Assembly: GCA_003021175.1 (NCBI GenBank)
Contig: PXQV01000003.1
Span: 62,001-126,000, forward strand
DNA from: Halobacteriales archaeon QH_7_66_36
GTDB lineage: Archaea; Halobacteriota; Halobacteria; Halobacteriales; Haloarculaceae
Direction: 5' to 3'
DNA: 64,000 nt
The translations under genes were made by a program, and so were the position numbers. The notes below the pieces were generated by a model. It saw only the letters and a program-made list of their open reading frames with translations, ran no database searches and was not told where the DNA came from. Below are positions 15,885 through 24,500 of this stretch, one piece after another (position 1 is the first letter of the stretch; every line of letters begins with the position of its first letter).

Positions 15885-17099
15885 GTGAGCCCGAGGGACG
15901 GATACGGACAGATGCCACAGGGAGACGCGATGGCTGAGACGGACGGGACCGCGGAGCCGTCGACCCGTATCGGCACGCGGGACGGCACGCCCACCGCCGA
16001 CGAGGAGACCGTCGTGTCGCTCGAGGGGGTCACGAAACGGTACGGCCCCACGACGGCGGTCGACGGCCTCTCGCTGTCGGTCCACCGCGGGGAGCTGCTC
16101 ACGCTCGTCGGGCCGTCCGGCTGTGGCAAGACGACGACCCTCCGGCTGCTCGCCGGGCTCGAACGGCCGACCTCAGGGACCGTCCGCGTTGACGGCGAGG
16201 TCGTCGCCGGGGGGAACGCGTTCCACGACCCGGAGGAACGTGACGTGGGCATCGTCTTCCAGGACTTCGCCCTCTTCCCCCACCTCACCGTCGCGGAGAA
16301 CGTCGCCTTCGGGCTCGGCGAGGAGACGGACCACGAACACCGGGTCGAGGAGCTCCTGTCGCTGGTCGGGCTGAGCGAGTACCACGACCGACAGCCGAGC
16401 CAGCTCTCCGGCGGGGAGAAACAGCGCGTCGCGCTCGCCCGCTCGCTGGCTCCCGAGCCGGCGGTCCTCCTGCTCGACGAGCCGTTCTCGAACCTCGACG
16501 TCGGGCTCCGGGTCGAGATGCGCGAGGAGGTCAGGCGCATCCTCGACGAGACGGGGGTTACGGCGGTCAACGTCACCCACGACCAGGAGGAGGCGATGTC
16601 CATCTCCGACCGGGTGGCCATCGTGCGCGAGGGGCGGCTCGAACAGGTCGACACGCCGGAGGGAGCTTTCCAGCGACCCCGGTCGCGGTTCGTCGCGTCC
16701 TTCCTCGGCCACGCGAGCTTCGTCTCGGGATACGTCTCGGGCGAGACGGTCGACACCGGCATCGGCCCGATCCCACGAGCCGCCATCGACGGCCTCGCGC
16801 GAGAGTACGACGGCACGGACGTCGACGTGATGGTCCGCCCCGACGACGTGACCGCGCGGCCGCCCGCGCCCGACGAGGTGCCGAACGGCGAGGTGGTCCA
16901 CCGGCGCTTCCTCGGGCCGACCGTCTTCTACCGCGTCGAACTCGACAGCGGCGACGTGGTCGGCTGTAGCCACAACCACGCCGAGGAGGTGCCTCTCGAC
17001 GAACCGGTGAAGGTCGAACTGTCGGCGGAACACGACCTCGCGTGGTTCCCGACGGGCGCAAAGCGCGTCGCCGACGGCGGGACGGACGACGCGAGATAG
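15885..17099 (+). CDS. Fbp-type iron ABC transporter ATP-binding protein
   Basis: 404 residues from GTG 15885 (ATGs at 15912 and 15930 are alternatives; the first about 35 residues are not conserved in character). ABC motifs are complete: Walker A GPSGCGKTT (about 76-84), Q-loop FQDFALFPHL, signature LSGGEKQRVALARSL (about 173), Walker B LLLLDEP-type VLLLDEPFSNLD, and the switch His in VNVTHDQEEA. A C-terminal TOBE-like domain (about 280-390) is typical of the CUT1/FbpC class. It powers Fe(III) import with the permease encoded at 11896. Expression probably depends on the operator at 15723. Confidence 0.9.
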   Translation: MSPRDGYGQMPQGDAMAETDGTAEPSTRIGTRDGTPTADEETVVSLEGVTKRYGPTTAVDGLSLSVHRGELLTLVGPSGCGKTTTLRLLAGLERPTSGTVRVDGEVVAGGNAFHDPEERDVGIVFQDFALFPHLTVAENVAFGLGEETDHEHRVEELLSLVGLSEYHDRQPSQLSGGEKQRVALARSLAPEPAVLLLDEPFSNLDVGLRVEMREEVRRILDETGVTAVNVTHDQEEAMSISDRVAIVREGRLEQVDTPEGAFQRPRSRFVASFLGHASFVSGYVSGETVDTGIGPIPRAAIDGLAREYDGTDVDVMVRPDDVTARPPAPDEVPNGEVVHRRFLGPTVFYRVELDSGDVVGCSHNHAEEVPLDEPVKVELSAEHDLAWFPTGAKRVADGGTDDAR

Positions 17100-18511
17100 A
17101 TGGATCCCCCCGCCCGCGACACGCTCCTCCTCGCGGCCGTCGCAGCCGGGGCGGGCCTGTTCGTCTTTCTGATCGCGACGGAGCTGTTTCCGTACGGCTC
17201 GGCCAACCACGGCGAGGGCGTGTATCTCACGCAGGCAGAACTGCTGCTCGACGGCCGGCTCTGGTTCGAGACGCCGCTGACGGACGCCTTCCGGTGGTGG
17301 TTCTTCGTCGAGAACGGCACGACGGCACGCGGCTCTACCCGAAGTACCAGCCGGTCGTCCCGGCGCTGTTCGCCGTCGGACTGGTGGTCGGCGTGCCTCG
17401 CCTCGTGTTGGCTGCCGCCGGCGCGGGCGTCGTCGGGCTGGTCGGCCTGCTCACGCGCGAGGCGTACGACGCGCAGACGGCCCTCGTCGCGAGCATCCTC
17501 GTCGTCGCCTCGCCGCTGTATCTGCTGTCGACGAGCGTCTCCCTCCCGTACGCACCGACGACGCTCCTCAATCTCGGCTTCGCGCGTCCGTACACGGCCG
17601 TCCTCTTCGCCCTCCCGTTCATCGGCCACGCGCTGTGGCTGCTGTGGACTGCCCGGGACGACCGGATCCGACGCCTCGCGCTCTGCGTGGCACTCGTGGC
17701 GACGCCGGCCGTCACCGTCGCCGAGGCGAACGCACTCGGGCCGCCCGTCAGGGAGAACGCCGCCCACACCGACCGCTACGCGAACGCATACGAGCCGTTC
17801 GCCGACGACGTGCCCGAGGGTGTCGTGTTCGTCCCGACGCCCTACGGCGAGTGGCTCGGCCATCCGTTCCAGTCGCTCCGCAACGACCCGGATCTCGACG
17901 GCGACACCGTCTTCGCGCCCGACAGAACCCCGAGCGAGAACTTCGCCGTCCTCGACGCGTATCCCGAGCGAGACCACTACCGGTTCACTCACCGGGGGAC
18001 GTGGACGGCGGAGCCACGCGACCGCACCGTCGCCGACCTCCAGCCGATTGGCGTCCGGTCGGGCGAGGAGCACCGGGTGCGCTTCGAAACCGGTGTTGTC
18101 GGGCGACCGTCGACCGTTCGGATCGCCGACGGCGACGACGACGCCACCTACGCGGTGACGGCCGACCCGAACGAGACGTTCGCGGTGGAGTGGACGCTCA
18201 CGCCGGGCCGCGCTGCCGTCACCGCTGACGGTCTCCGCCAGCGCGACGACGGCACGGTGACGTTCGACGGGAGCGCAGAGATCTCGCTCGCCGTGACGTA
18301 CGTGCAGGCTGGCGGTGCGACCGTCACCTACCGGCAGGAGGTTTCGGTCGAGGAGCGCGGCGACCGCGTCCGACTCGTGTGGCCGCCCGTGGTGTCGGTG
18401 TGTCGGCTCACGACCGACTGTGGACACGAGGAGAGATACGTTTCCGATGGGGCGTTTCTCGACGGCGTTTCTGTCAACCAAAATTCTCGTTCTGCGCCAC
18501 AAGACCCTTAA
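17100..18511 (+). pseudogene. Decayed paralogue of the membrane glycosyltransferase
   Basis: It starts one base after the ATPase stop and reads MDPPARDTLLLAAV, then HGEGVYLTQAELLLDG and DAFRWWFFVENG, closely parallel to the gene at 13549. At about 17320-17330 the frame breaks: RLYPKYQPVVPALFAVGL continues in the -1 frame to the stop at 18511. Two internal segments are also missing against the paralogue: about 30 residues between NLGFA and RPYTAVLF, and roughly 200 residues (several TM helices) after IGHALWLLW, before NALGPPVREN. The C-terminal outer domain (FVPTPYGEWLGHPFQSLR) is retained. It cannot encode a functional GT-C enzyme as it stands. Confidence 0.75.
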
Positions 18512-18550
18512 TTCGGGCAATATTGGACTTTTCCAGTGGGTGGGAACGCA

Positions 18551-19177
18551 ATGTACGTCCAGTTCGCGCTTTCGGTCGACTGTCGGGCGATCGAGACGGC
18601 GACCGCGCTCGATGCGACGGAGTTCATTCCGGGCGTGGCTGACAGTCCGGCACAGGCCGTCGTCCCCGACGGCGACGCGGCCGCAGACCACGACGAGGTG
18701 GAGCCGCTCGTGGCGCGAACCGACGGCGTCGTCTGCCGACTCGACGGCTGTCGCGACGACTGTCTCGCCTGTAACATGGACATCGTTCCCGTCGAACCGT
18801 ACCAGGTCCGCTGTGTCGACGGCGCACTGCTGCTCGACATCGCCGCGCGGTCGGGCACGGAAGTCGAGTGCATCCAGCGCCAGCTGAAGGAACACGGCGC
18901 AGATGTCGAGCCGCGACGACTCTCCGACGGCGACCCCACGGGCGGCGGGCAGCAGGCCGTCGTCGATCTCTCCAGATTGACCGACCGCCAGCGCGAGGCC
19001 GCGGCAATCGCAATCGACGAGGGCTACTTCACCAGCGACGGTGCCGACGCCGGTGCCGTCGCCGACCGACTCGGCGTCTCACAGTCGACGCTCTCCGAGC
19101 ATCTCCGCGCCGTCGAGTCGGAACTGCTCTCGCAGGCGCTCCGCCCGGCTACGAACGGTGTCGAAGGCTCCAGCTGA
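18551..19177 (+). CDS. Bat-like HTH-10 transcriptional regulator with cysteine cluster
   Basis: 208 residues starting MYVQFALSVDCRAIE. The C-terminal 60 residues are a bacterio-opsin-activator (HTH_10) domain: LTDRQREAAAIAIDEGYF, then AVADRLGVSQSTLSEHLRAVESELL. The N-terminal half contains CRLDGCRDDCLACN (about residues 65-78), four cysteines that could bind a metal or iron-sulphur cluster, and this makes it a candidate sensor. It follows the iron/glycosyltransferase block directly and has its own AT-rich promoter (18505-18530). Regulation of that block is an inference from position. Confidence 0.75.
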   Translation: MYVQFALSVDCRAIETATALDATEFIPGVADSPAQAVVPDGDAAADHDEVEPLVARTDGVVCRLDGCRDDCLACNMDIVPVEPYQVRCVDGALLLDIAARSGTEVECIQRQLKEHGADVEPRRLSDGDPTGGGQQAVVDLSRLTDRQREAAAIAIDEGYFTSDGADAGAVADRLGVSQSTLSEHLRAVESELLSQALRPATNGVEGSS

Positions 19178-19484
19178 TTGGCGGAGCTGTCGCTCCCGTT
19201 GCTTCTGCCTGCCGAGCGAAGCCCCGAACTAAACCGGCCGAGTGCCCCCCAGCGGTTCGTGTCTCTCTAAAGCGAGCTAGAACCAGGTCGCTGTGAACTT
19301 ATCCACGGTCCCGAAAACTGCACCCGAGCTGAGAGTGGCACTATCGACCGAAGCGTTCACCGACCGGGGGATTTGGTCAGAAATTCCCGTCGCTACACTC
19401 GAAGATTGAGTATAGCAACATACAATTTATGAGTTATCACGCGAACAGCGACTGACAGAACCGGCCCCTCAGATCGCACTAGAT
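19178..19484. other. AT-richer intergenic region
   Basis: Lies between the converging 3' ends of the HTH-10 gene and the GT2 gene. GC content drops noticeably from 19270 to 19440 (for example ACATACAATTTATGAGTTAT). No coding frame, tRNA or clear terminator is seen. It marks the right edge of the iron/glycan block. Confidence 0.5.
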
Positions 19485-20168
19485 CTACCGAAGTCGCTCC
19501 TCAAGCGGCACCTTGACGATCGACTTCGCAATCGCGTAGCCGCCGGCCAGCGGGTCAAGCTTCGCCTCACCGGCACGCTCCGCGTAGTGGATCGGCTCCT
19601 CGACGATGTCGTAGCCGCGCATCAGTGGCCGAATGAGCAACTCCGCCGAGAGCCCGGTGTTCTCTGTCCAGCGAATGTTCTGGATCACCTCCTCGCGGTA
19701 CGCGCGCATCCCCGTCGTGGTGTCGTGGACGCGTTCGCCCATGAGTAGCGACGCGACGGCCGCGAACGCGTGGTTGCCGAATCGGTTGAACGCGGGCATC
19801 GCCTCGGCACCGCGGTAGAGCCGATCACCGGAGACGACGTCGTACCCCTCGTTGATCCGCTCCAGAAAGCGCGGGAGAGCGTCCATCGGGTAGGTGTCGT
19901 CACAGTCCGTGGTGACGATCACCGGACGCGAAGCGCTCGTGAGGGCCTTTCTGACGGCGTAGCCGTAGCCGCGCGGCTCCTGTTCGATGACACGAGCGCC
20001 GTGCTCGCGAGCGATCTCGGGCGTCCGGTCGTCGCTCCCGTCGACGCAGACGACCTCGGCGCGTCCGTCCGTCACTCGGTCGATATCGTCCAGCACCGTG
20101 GCGATGGCCTCGGCTTCGTTGTAGGTTCCCATGACGACGCTCAGGTCGTCGAAGGTGAACTCGCTCAT
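19485..20168 (-). CDS. GT2 glycosyltransferase, dolichyl-phosphate mannose/glucose synthase-like
   Basis: A 227-residue soluble GT-A fold enzyme starting MSEFTFDDLSVVMGTYNEAEAI. EVVCVDGSDDRTPEIA and VIVTTDCDDTYP (the DxD-type motif) bind the nucleotide-sugar and metal. No C-terminal TM helices, as in DPM1 proteins. It would make a dolichyl-phosphate sugar, the donor type used by GT-C enzymes such as the one at 13549. An in-frame ATG at 20186 exists; I prefer 20168 because a TATA-like CCTAAATAT lies about 26 nt upstream on the coding strand. A TTAGG-type box (20193-20206) overlaps that TATA. Confidence 0.85.
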   Translation of the reverse strand: MSEFTFDDLSVVMGTYNEAEAIATVLDDIDRVTDGRAEVVCVDGSDDRTPEIAREHGARVIEQEPRGYGYAVRKALTSASRPVIVTTDCDDTYPMDALPRFLERINEGYDVVSGDRLYRGAEAMPAFNRFGNHAFAAVASLLMGERVHDTTTGMRAYREEVIQNIRWTENTGLSAELLIRPLMRGYDIVEEPIHYAERAGEAKLDPLAGGYAIAKSIVKVPLEERLR

Positions 20169-20192
20169 ACTCTCCGTGGTCGACACAGATAT

Positions 20193-20206
20193 TTAGGCAC
20201 GCCGAA
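20193..20206. promoter_or_regulatory. Imperfect TTAGG-type box at the GT2 promoter
   Basis: TTAGGCACGCCGAA has one mismatch to the TTAGG-N4-CCTAA boxes and coincides with the promoter of the minus-strand GT2 gene. The TTAGG/CCTAA half is also part of a TATA-like element, so the match may be partly fortuitous. Confidence 0.4.
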
Positions 20207-20305
20207 AACGTCTGGGGATGAGAGGGGGCCTACTCGAAGCTGGAGGGCCACAATATATCTATCCCAGTATGTGGGTTCCGTTAACGCGGAAGTAGTATTA
20301 GAAAG

Positions 20306-20370
20306 TGGAATAAACAAGCTGGTGCCATGCCATGAGCAGCACAGTTGGTGGGATAAGTGTGTTTATTCCA
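20306..20370. repeat. 11-bp perfect inverted repeat upstream of the DUF5805/recombinase pair
   Basis: TGGAATAAACA at 20306-20316 and TGTTTATTCCA at 20360-20370 are exact inverted copies separated by 43 nt, 44 nt before the ATG at 20415. AT-rich for this genome. It could be an operator for the small DNA-binding-like protein, or a recombination site for the adjacent tyrosine recombinase. Confidence 0.5.
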
Positions 20371-20414
20371 GCGTCTGACACAGGTTGAAGTGAGAGGGCG
20401 CTGTGGCCGTTCGT

Positions 20415-20828
20415 ATGAGCGACGCCGAGACACAACGCGTCGGGGTGCGGACGTACGTCCCGCGCTTCCAGAAGTCCGAGTGGGCCGAGGAAGCAGCGGC
20501 ACTCGACATGAGCCAAGCCGAGTTCGTCCGGACGATGGTCCAAGCCGGCCGCAGAAGCTTCCAACTCGACGAATCCGATGGTCCGACCGACCGAAACGTC
20601 GACGAAACCCGATCTGGCGACGCTACCCCGAGGGTCGACGGATTGCAAGACCGCCTTCTCGGCCTTCTCGATTCGAGCGAGCATCTGTCGTGGGACGAAC
20701 TGATCGCTGGCTTGACCGACGACATCGAGGACCGACTGGACGCGGCGCTGTCCGACCTACAGGAACAGGGGCGAGTGACACACAGCGGTCGACACGGCGG
20801 CTACACGCTGGTGAATGATGGCGAGTGA
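20415..20828 (+). CDS. DUF5805-like small DNA-binding protein
   Basis: 137 residues starting MSDAETQRVGVRTYVPRFQK. The first about 50 residues (SEWAEEAAALDMSQAEFVRTMVQAGRR) have the beta-strand plus two-helix pattern of ribbon-helix-helix or MerR-like DNA binders. The second half (HLSWDELIAGLTDDIEDRLDAALSDLQEQGRVTHSG) resembles a winged helix. The start is ATG 20415; a GTG at 20403 is possible. It overlaps the recombinase gene by 14 nt, so the two are co-expressed. From memory this pair recurs in haloarchaea. The role may be accessory to recombination. Confidence 0.7.
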   Translation: MSDAETQRVGVRTYVPRFQKSEWAEEAAALDMSQAEFVRTMVQAGRRSFQLDESDGPTDRNVDETRSGDATPRVDGLQDRLLGLLDSSEHLSWDELIAGLTDDIEDRLDAALSDLQEQGRVTHSGRHGGYTLVNDGE

Positions 20829-21852
20829 AGCAGAGCGCGCGACGGCCACTGACGACCCCGTCGCGTACTTTTTACAGGATCTCACGTATCACGGGAAGAC
20901 GGAGCGGACCCGTGAGGCGTACGAGCGGGTGCTGCGGGACTTCGAGACGTTCGTCCGCGGCGAGAACACGAGCCTCGAGGCAGTGACCCAGCGAGAGTGT
21001 ATGTCGTGGGTCCACACCCTCCGTGAGGGCCGCTCCGCGTCGACGGTCGCCTCCTACGCGTCGTATCTCCACCGATTTTACGCGTACATGACGCAGGTCG
21101 GCGCGTTCGAGCGGAATCCGATGACGCTCGTGCTAGAAGAGATGGACGAATCCATCGACACAGACCCCGCACGCCGGGAGATCATGCTCCCTGCGATGCG
21201 GGAGTTCGTCGCGAGCGTGACGCATCCCCTTGATAGAGCCGTCGTCGTGACGCTGCTGAAAACCGGCGTGCGCGTCGGTGAGCTCTGCAATCTCGACCTC
21301 AGAGACGTGTATCTCGACGACCCGGAGATCGACGACGCGTACGACAGCCAGCGTCGGGGTGCGATCGACGGCCGTCCAGGCTCCGTGTACGTCGCCAGCG
21401 ACCCGACTCGCGGCGAGGAGACCAACGGCGAGCGGCGCGAGGAGTCGAACAAGCGGAAGCGTGCGACGGTCGTCCCCGTCGATGAGGAGCTGAAGCGCGT
21501 ACTGAAGCGGTGGCTCGCGGTCCGACCCGCCGCGCGTTCGCCCGCAGAACCACTGTTCTGTTCCACTCGCGAGTGGGGTCGCCGACTCACCGCCGGGATG
21601 GTGGGCCAACGCGTCACGACGTACGCCGAGGACCACGGCTGGTATCGGGCCGGCGGCGGCGCAGAGGAGAACGTCACCCCGCACTACTTCCGTCACTTCT
21701 TCACCACTCATCTCCGTGACCGCACCGGCGACCGCGGCGTGGTGAAGTATCTCCGAGGCGACGTGGCGAGCGACATCATCGACACGTACACCCACAACTG
21801 GGGCGACAGAGTCCGAGAGACCTACGAGCGACACATCTACTCGCTGCTCTGA
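20815..21852 (+). CDS. Tyrosine recombinase (XerC/D-like integrase)
   Basis: 345 residues. N-terminal SAM-like core-binding domain (about 15-110; YFLQDLTYHGKTERTREAY, TVASYASYLHRFYAYM), then the catalytic domain. Active-site residues are visible: Arg in LLKTGVRVGELCNL (about 145), the HxxR box in TPHYFRHFFTTHLRD (about 287) and the nucleophilic Tyr in SDIIDTYTHNW. The KRKRATVVPVDEELK segment holds the beta-hairpin Lys. It catalyses site-specific strand exchange. No prophage genes lie nearby, so it may be a chromosomal Xer-type enzyme or the leftover integrase of an element. GC content around it is lower than average. Confidence 0.88.
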   Translation: MMASEAERATATDDPVAYFLQDLTYHGKTERTREAYERVLRDFETFVRGENTSLEAVTQRECMSWVHTLREGRSASTVASYASYLHRFYAYMTQVGAFERNPMTLVLEEMDESIDTDPARREIMLPAMREFVASVTHPLDRAVVVTLLKTGVRVGELCNLDLRDVYLDDPEIDDAYDSQRRGAIDGRPGSVYVASDPTRGEETNGERREESNKRKRATVVPVDEELKRVLKRWLAVRPAARSPAEPLFCSTREWGRRLTAGMVGQRVTTYAEDHGWYRAGGGAEENVTPHYFRHFFTTHLRDRTGDRGVVKYLRGDVASDIIDTYTHNWGDRVRETYERHIYSLL

Positions 21853-22085
21853 GGCTCGAATCGCCGACCGCCTATGTATCTTTCCGGCGCGGAGATCTCG
21901 ACGACGTTCGCGCGACAACTCATAAACTGTATGCTGATATATAGAAATCTCACCCGGCAAGAGCCTTGAAATGTACTGGACACCGCTTCGCGGTAGCGTT
22001 GATGATGAGGTAAATTTGAGTGGTCGTGTCCGAACTGTGCCAGCCCGCTCGACTGTTACACGAGCGGCAAGTCTCCGTATAGTCG
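21853..22085. other. Non-coding spacer after the recombinase
   Basis: Relatively AT-rich (for example TAAACTGTATGCTGATATATAG at about 21921-21942). No gene seen. It leads into the VOC remnant. Confidence 0.4.
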
Positions 22086-22460
22086 AATCGTTCTTTCACG
22101 TCGTGGACAAGTACAGCGGCATCGATGCGAGCGTCACCTTCTGCCGGGTGCTCTTCGATGATGAGATCCTCAGACGAGCTGAGGGGGCGGAGACAGTACC
22201 GAAGGCGTCTCTACGCCGTGCTTTCAGTCGGCGACAAACGCGTTTACGTGTTCGAGCAGGCTTGCGAGGATACTGGCCCGATCGGTGAGTTACCAGAGGG
22301 GTGCCTCCACTCCGGGTTCGTCGTCAGTGACGTTGAGGCTGTTATCGCGGAGCCGACGGCCGCGGGCGTATCGATGCACATGAAGCCGACGATTTCGGCG
22401 ACTTATGATTGGCTTCCTCGTTACCCCAATCGGGTCGAGCTACCGGAACACTCGTTCTGA
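22086..22460 (+). pseudogene. VOC/glyoxalase-family gene remnant
   Basis: Two frames together resemble a vicinal-oxygen-chelate protein. The first (about 22086-22200) gives FFHVVDKYSGIDASVTFCRVLF, like the family opening HxxxxVxDIDxSvxFYr. The second (about 22185-22460) gives YAVLSVGDKRVYVFEQ, then HSGFVVSDVEAVIAE, AAGVSMHMKP and PNRVELPE, matching the second half with the metal Glu in NRVEL. A frame change is needed at about 22180-22215, and the DPDG part before NRVEL is missing. Such enzymes are glyoxalases, dioxygenases or resistance proteins; this copy looks dead. Confidence 0.45.
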
Positions 22461-22718
22461 CGAACGGTCGGGAGTTCGGCACTCGGAGGACTCGCCTACG
22501 CCACACTCTGAAAGCGCCAAATTACGATCCCGACGCTTAGAACGACGGCCGGCGGCCGGCAGTGTATCTCGGACGCTCTACGGTCACACGGAGGAAACTC
22601 CAAATCTCGAAGACCACAGCACGCTGACGGTTGAGGAGGTCTTCCAGTAGATTCATGCATCGTCGCTCGACGCGAAAGGTCGGATGTCCTGATGTCGGAA
22701 TCGAGAGGGTCCGAGGTC

Positions 22719-24500
22719 TCAGAACGCCCCCGGGACGACGGCGTACGCGAGCACGAGCGTCAGTACGCCCGTGGCGACACCGTAGTACAGCAGCGGGATG
22801 AGTTCGAGCCGGATCACGCGACCCTCCTCACCGAGGAGGCCGACGACGGTCAGCGCGGCGACGACGTTGTGGATCGCCACCAAGTTCCCGATAGCGCCGC
22901 CGACGGCTTGAGCCGCGACGATTATCTGCGTGGGCACGCCGATCTGCTGGGCAGCTTGGAACTGGAACAGCCCAAACAGGATGTCGCTGACCGTGTTCGA
23001 TCCGGCGATGAACGCTCCGAAGGCGCCGATGAACCCCGAAAAGAAGGGGAACGCCGCGCCGGTGGCGTCGGCGGTCAGCTCCGAGAGGATTCCTAACATC
23101 CCGGTGCTGGCAGTCGCCCCACTAAGTACGACCGAGCTGCCCGACCGCTGCATCACCATCACCGCGGCGACGGCGAACCACAGCGCGACGACCGCAGGCG
23201 CGATGTTGCGCACCGCCTCGGACCACGAGTTCTTGATCTCGCGGCCGCTCATTCCGTGGAGCCCGTACGTCACGACCGCGACCAGCACGAACAGCGTTCC
23301 GGGGAGGTACAGCAGCTCGACGCCCTCCGAGAACGGCGTCCCGAGTATGTTGTTCCACGCCACCACGCCGGTACTCGACAGGAAGCTCTGGATCGGGCCG
23401 ACCACGCGCGTGACGACCAGCAGCGCGGCCACCAGCAGGTACGGCACCCACGCCATCCCCAAGGACATATCTTGATCGTGGAGATCCTCGAAGGACGTCG
23501 AGGTGGTGCCGCCGTCGGCGGCGACGGTTGTGTCGCCGGTCGTCGTCCCGCTTCCGACACCCTGACCGGGCTCAATGCTCCCGACCCAGTGATCAGGCCA
23601 AGCATCCTGCGGACCGAAGTCCCACCGCTCCTCCGGCAGGAAGTAGCCCGCCCGGAGCGTCACCGTGGTGATCAGCAGCCCGACCATCGCTCCCAACAGT
23701 CCGGGGAACGTCGGTCCGAGGTACACCGTTGTCAGCACGTACGGAACCGCGAACGTGGCCCACGCGAACAGACACAGTGGCAGGACCTCCAAGGCGGGCT
23801 CAATCGAGCGCTCCTCGCCGAAGAACCGCGTCATCATCGCCACCCCGATGAACGGGACTGCGATGCCGGCGACGGCGTGGATAATCGACGCCCAGACGCC
23901 CACCTGTGCGACGTATGCCCCGGCGCTCTCGAAGCCGCTCTGTCCCGCGATCTGCGCCGCCGCGTCGGTTCCTTCGGCAAAGACCACGTCCCGAAGGCCG
24001 ATGATCAGCGGCGTACCGACCGCACCGAAGGTGATCGCGAGGATGTTTCCCGTCAGCGCGACCACCACCGCCGCTAGCGGTGGGAAGCCGAGCCCGACTA
24101 ACAGTGGGCCGACGATGGCGGCGGGTGTTCCGAACCCGGCCGCGCCCTCGATGAACGATCCCATGAGGAACACCAGCAGCACGACCTGTACGCGACGGTC
24201 GTCGCTGATCGAGGAAATTCCGGCGTTGATCACCTCGAATGCGCCCGACTGCTTGAGCGTGTACAGCAGCAGGATCGCTCCGAAGACGATCACGAGAATC
24301 CGAGTCGCCGTCAGCGCGCCGCGTATCGACGCCGCGGCAATCAGGGTCGGCGACATGTTCCACCCGACGAACGCGACCACCGCAGCGGTCGCCCACGCGA
24401 TCGGCATCGTCCGTGTGGCAGGCTGGTAGAGTCCGATCATCAGGACTGCGATGAGCGCGAGCGGTAACACCGCCAGCCCGGCCAGTGCCGGATCAACCAT
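22719..24500 (-). CDS. lctP: L-lactate permease (LctP/LldP family)
   Basis: 593 residues, about 13-14 TM helices. GSFIEGAAGFGTPAAIVGPL (about 120) is the LctP hallmark, with AAFPFFSGFIGAFGAFIAGSNTVSD near the C-terminus as the second conserved block. It imports lactate (possibly glycolate) with H+ or Na+. A hydrophilic insert rich in Gly/Thr/Asp (about 305-345) lies in one loop. No lactate dehydrogenase gene is adjacent. The upstream spacer (24501-24780) is AT-rich and probably holds its promoter. Confidence 0.92.
   Translation of the reverse strand: MVDPALAGLAVLPLALIAVLMIGLYQPATRTMPIAWATAAVVAFVGWNMSPTLIAAASIRGALTATRILVIVFGAILLLYTLKQSGAFEVINAGISSISDDRRVQVVLLVFLMGSFIEGAAGFGTPAAIVGPLLVGLGFPPLAAVVVALTGNILAITFGAVGTPLIIGLRDVVFAEGTDAAAQIAGQSGFESAGAYVAQVGVWASIIHAVAGIAVPFIGVAMMTRFFGEERSIEPALEVLPLCLFAWATFAVPYVLTTVYLGPTFPGLLGAMVGLLITTVTLRAGYFLPEERWDFGPQDAWPDHWVGSIEPGQGVGSGTTTGDTTVAADGGTTSTSFEDLHDQDMSLGMAWVPYLLVAALLVVTRVVGPIQSFLSSTGVVAWNNILGTPFSEGVELLYLPGTLFVLVAVVTYGLHGMSGREIKNSWSEAVRNIAPAVVALWFAVAAVMVMQRSGSSVVLSGATASTGMLGILSELTADATGAAFPFFSGFIGAFGAFIAGSNTVSDILFGLFQFQAAQQIGVPTQIIVAAQAVGGAIGNLVAIHNVVAALTVVGLLGEEGRVIRLELIPLLYYGVATGVLTLVLAYAVVPGAF

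Noticed and set aside
16928..18895. 655-codon minus-strand frame across the ATPase, glycosyltransferase pseudogene and HTH gene
   Set aside because: It spans several plus-strand genes and has Val/Arg/Asp-biased shadow composition. GC-rich genomes often give such frames.
22405..22650. 81-codon frame downstream of the VOC remnant
   Set aside because: Composition (Arg/Ser/Thr/Glu mix) and lack of any motif suggest chance; no promoter seen.
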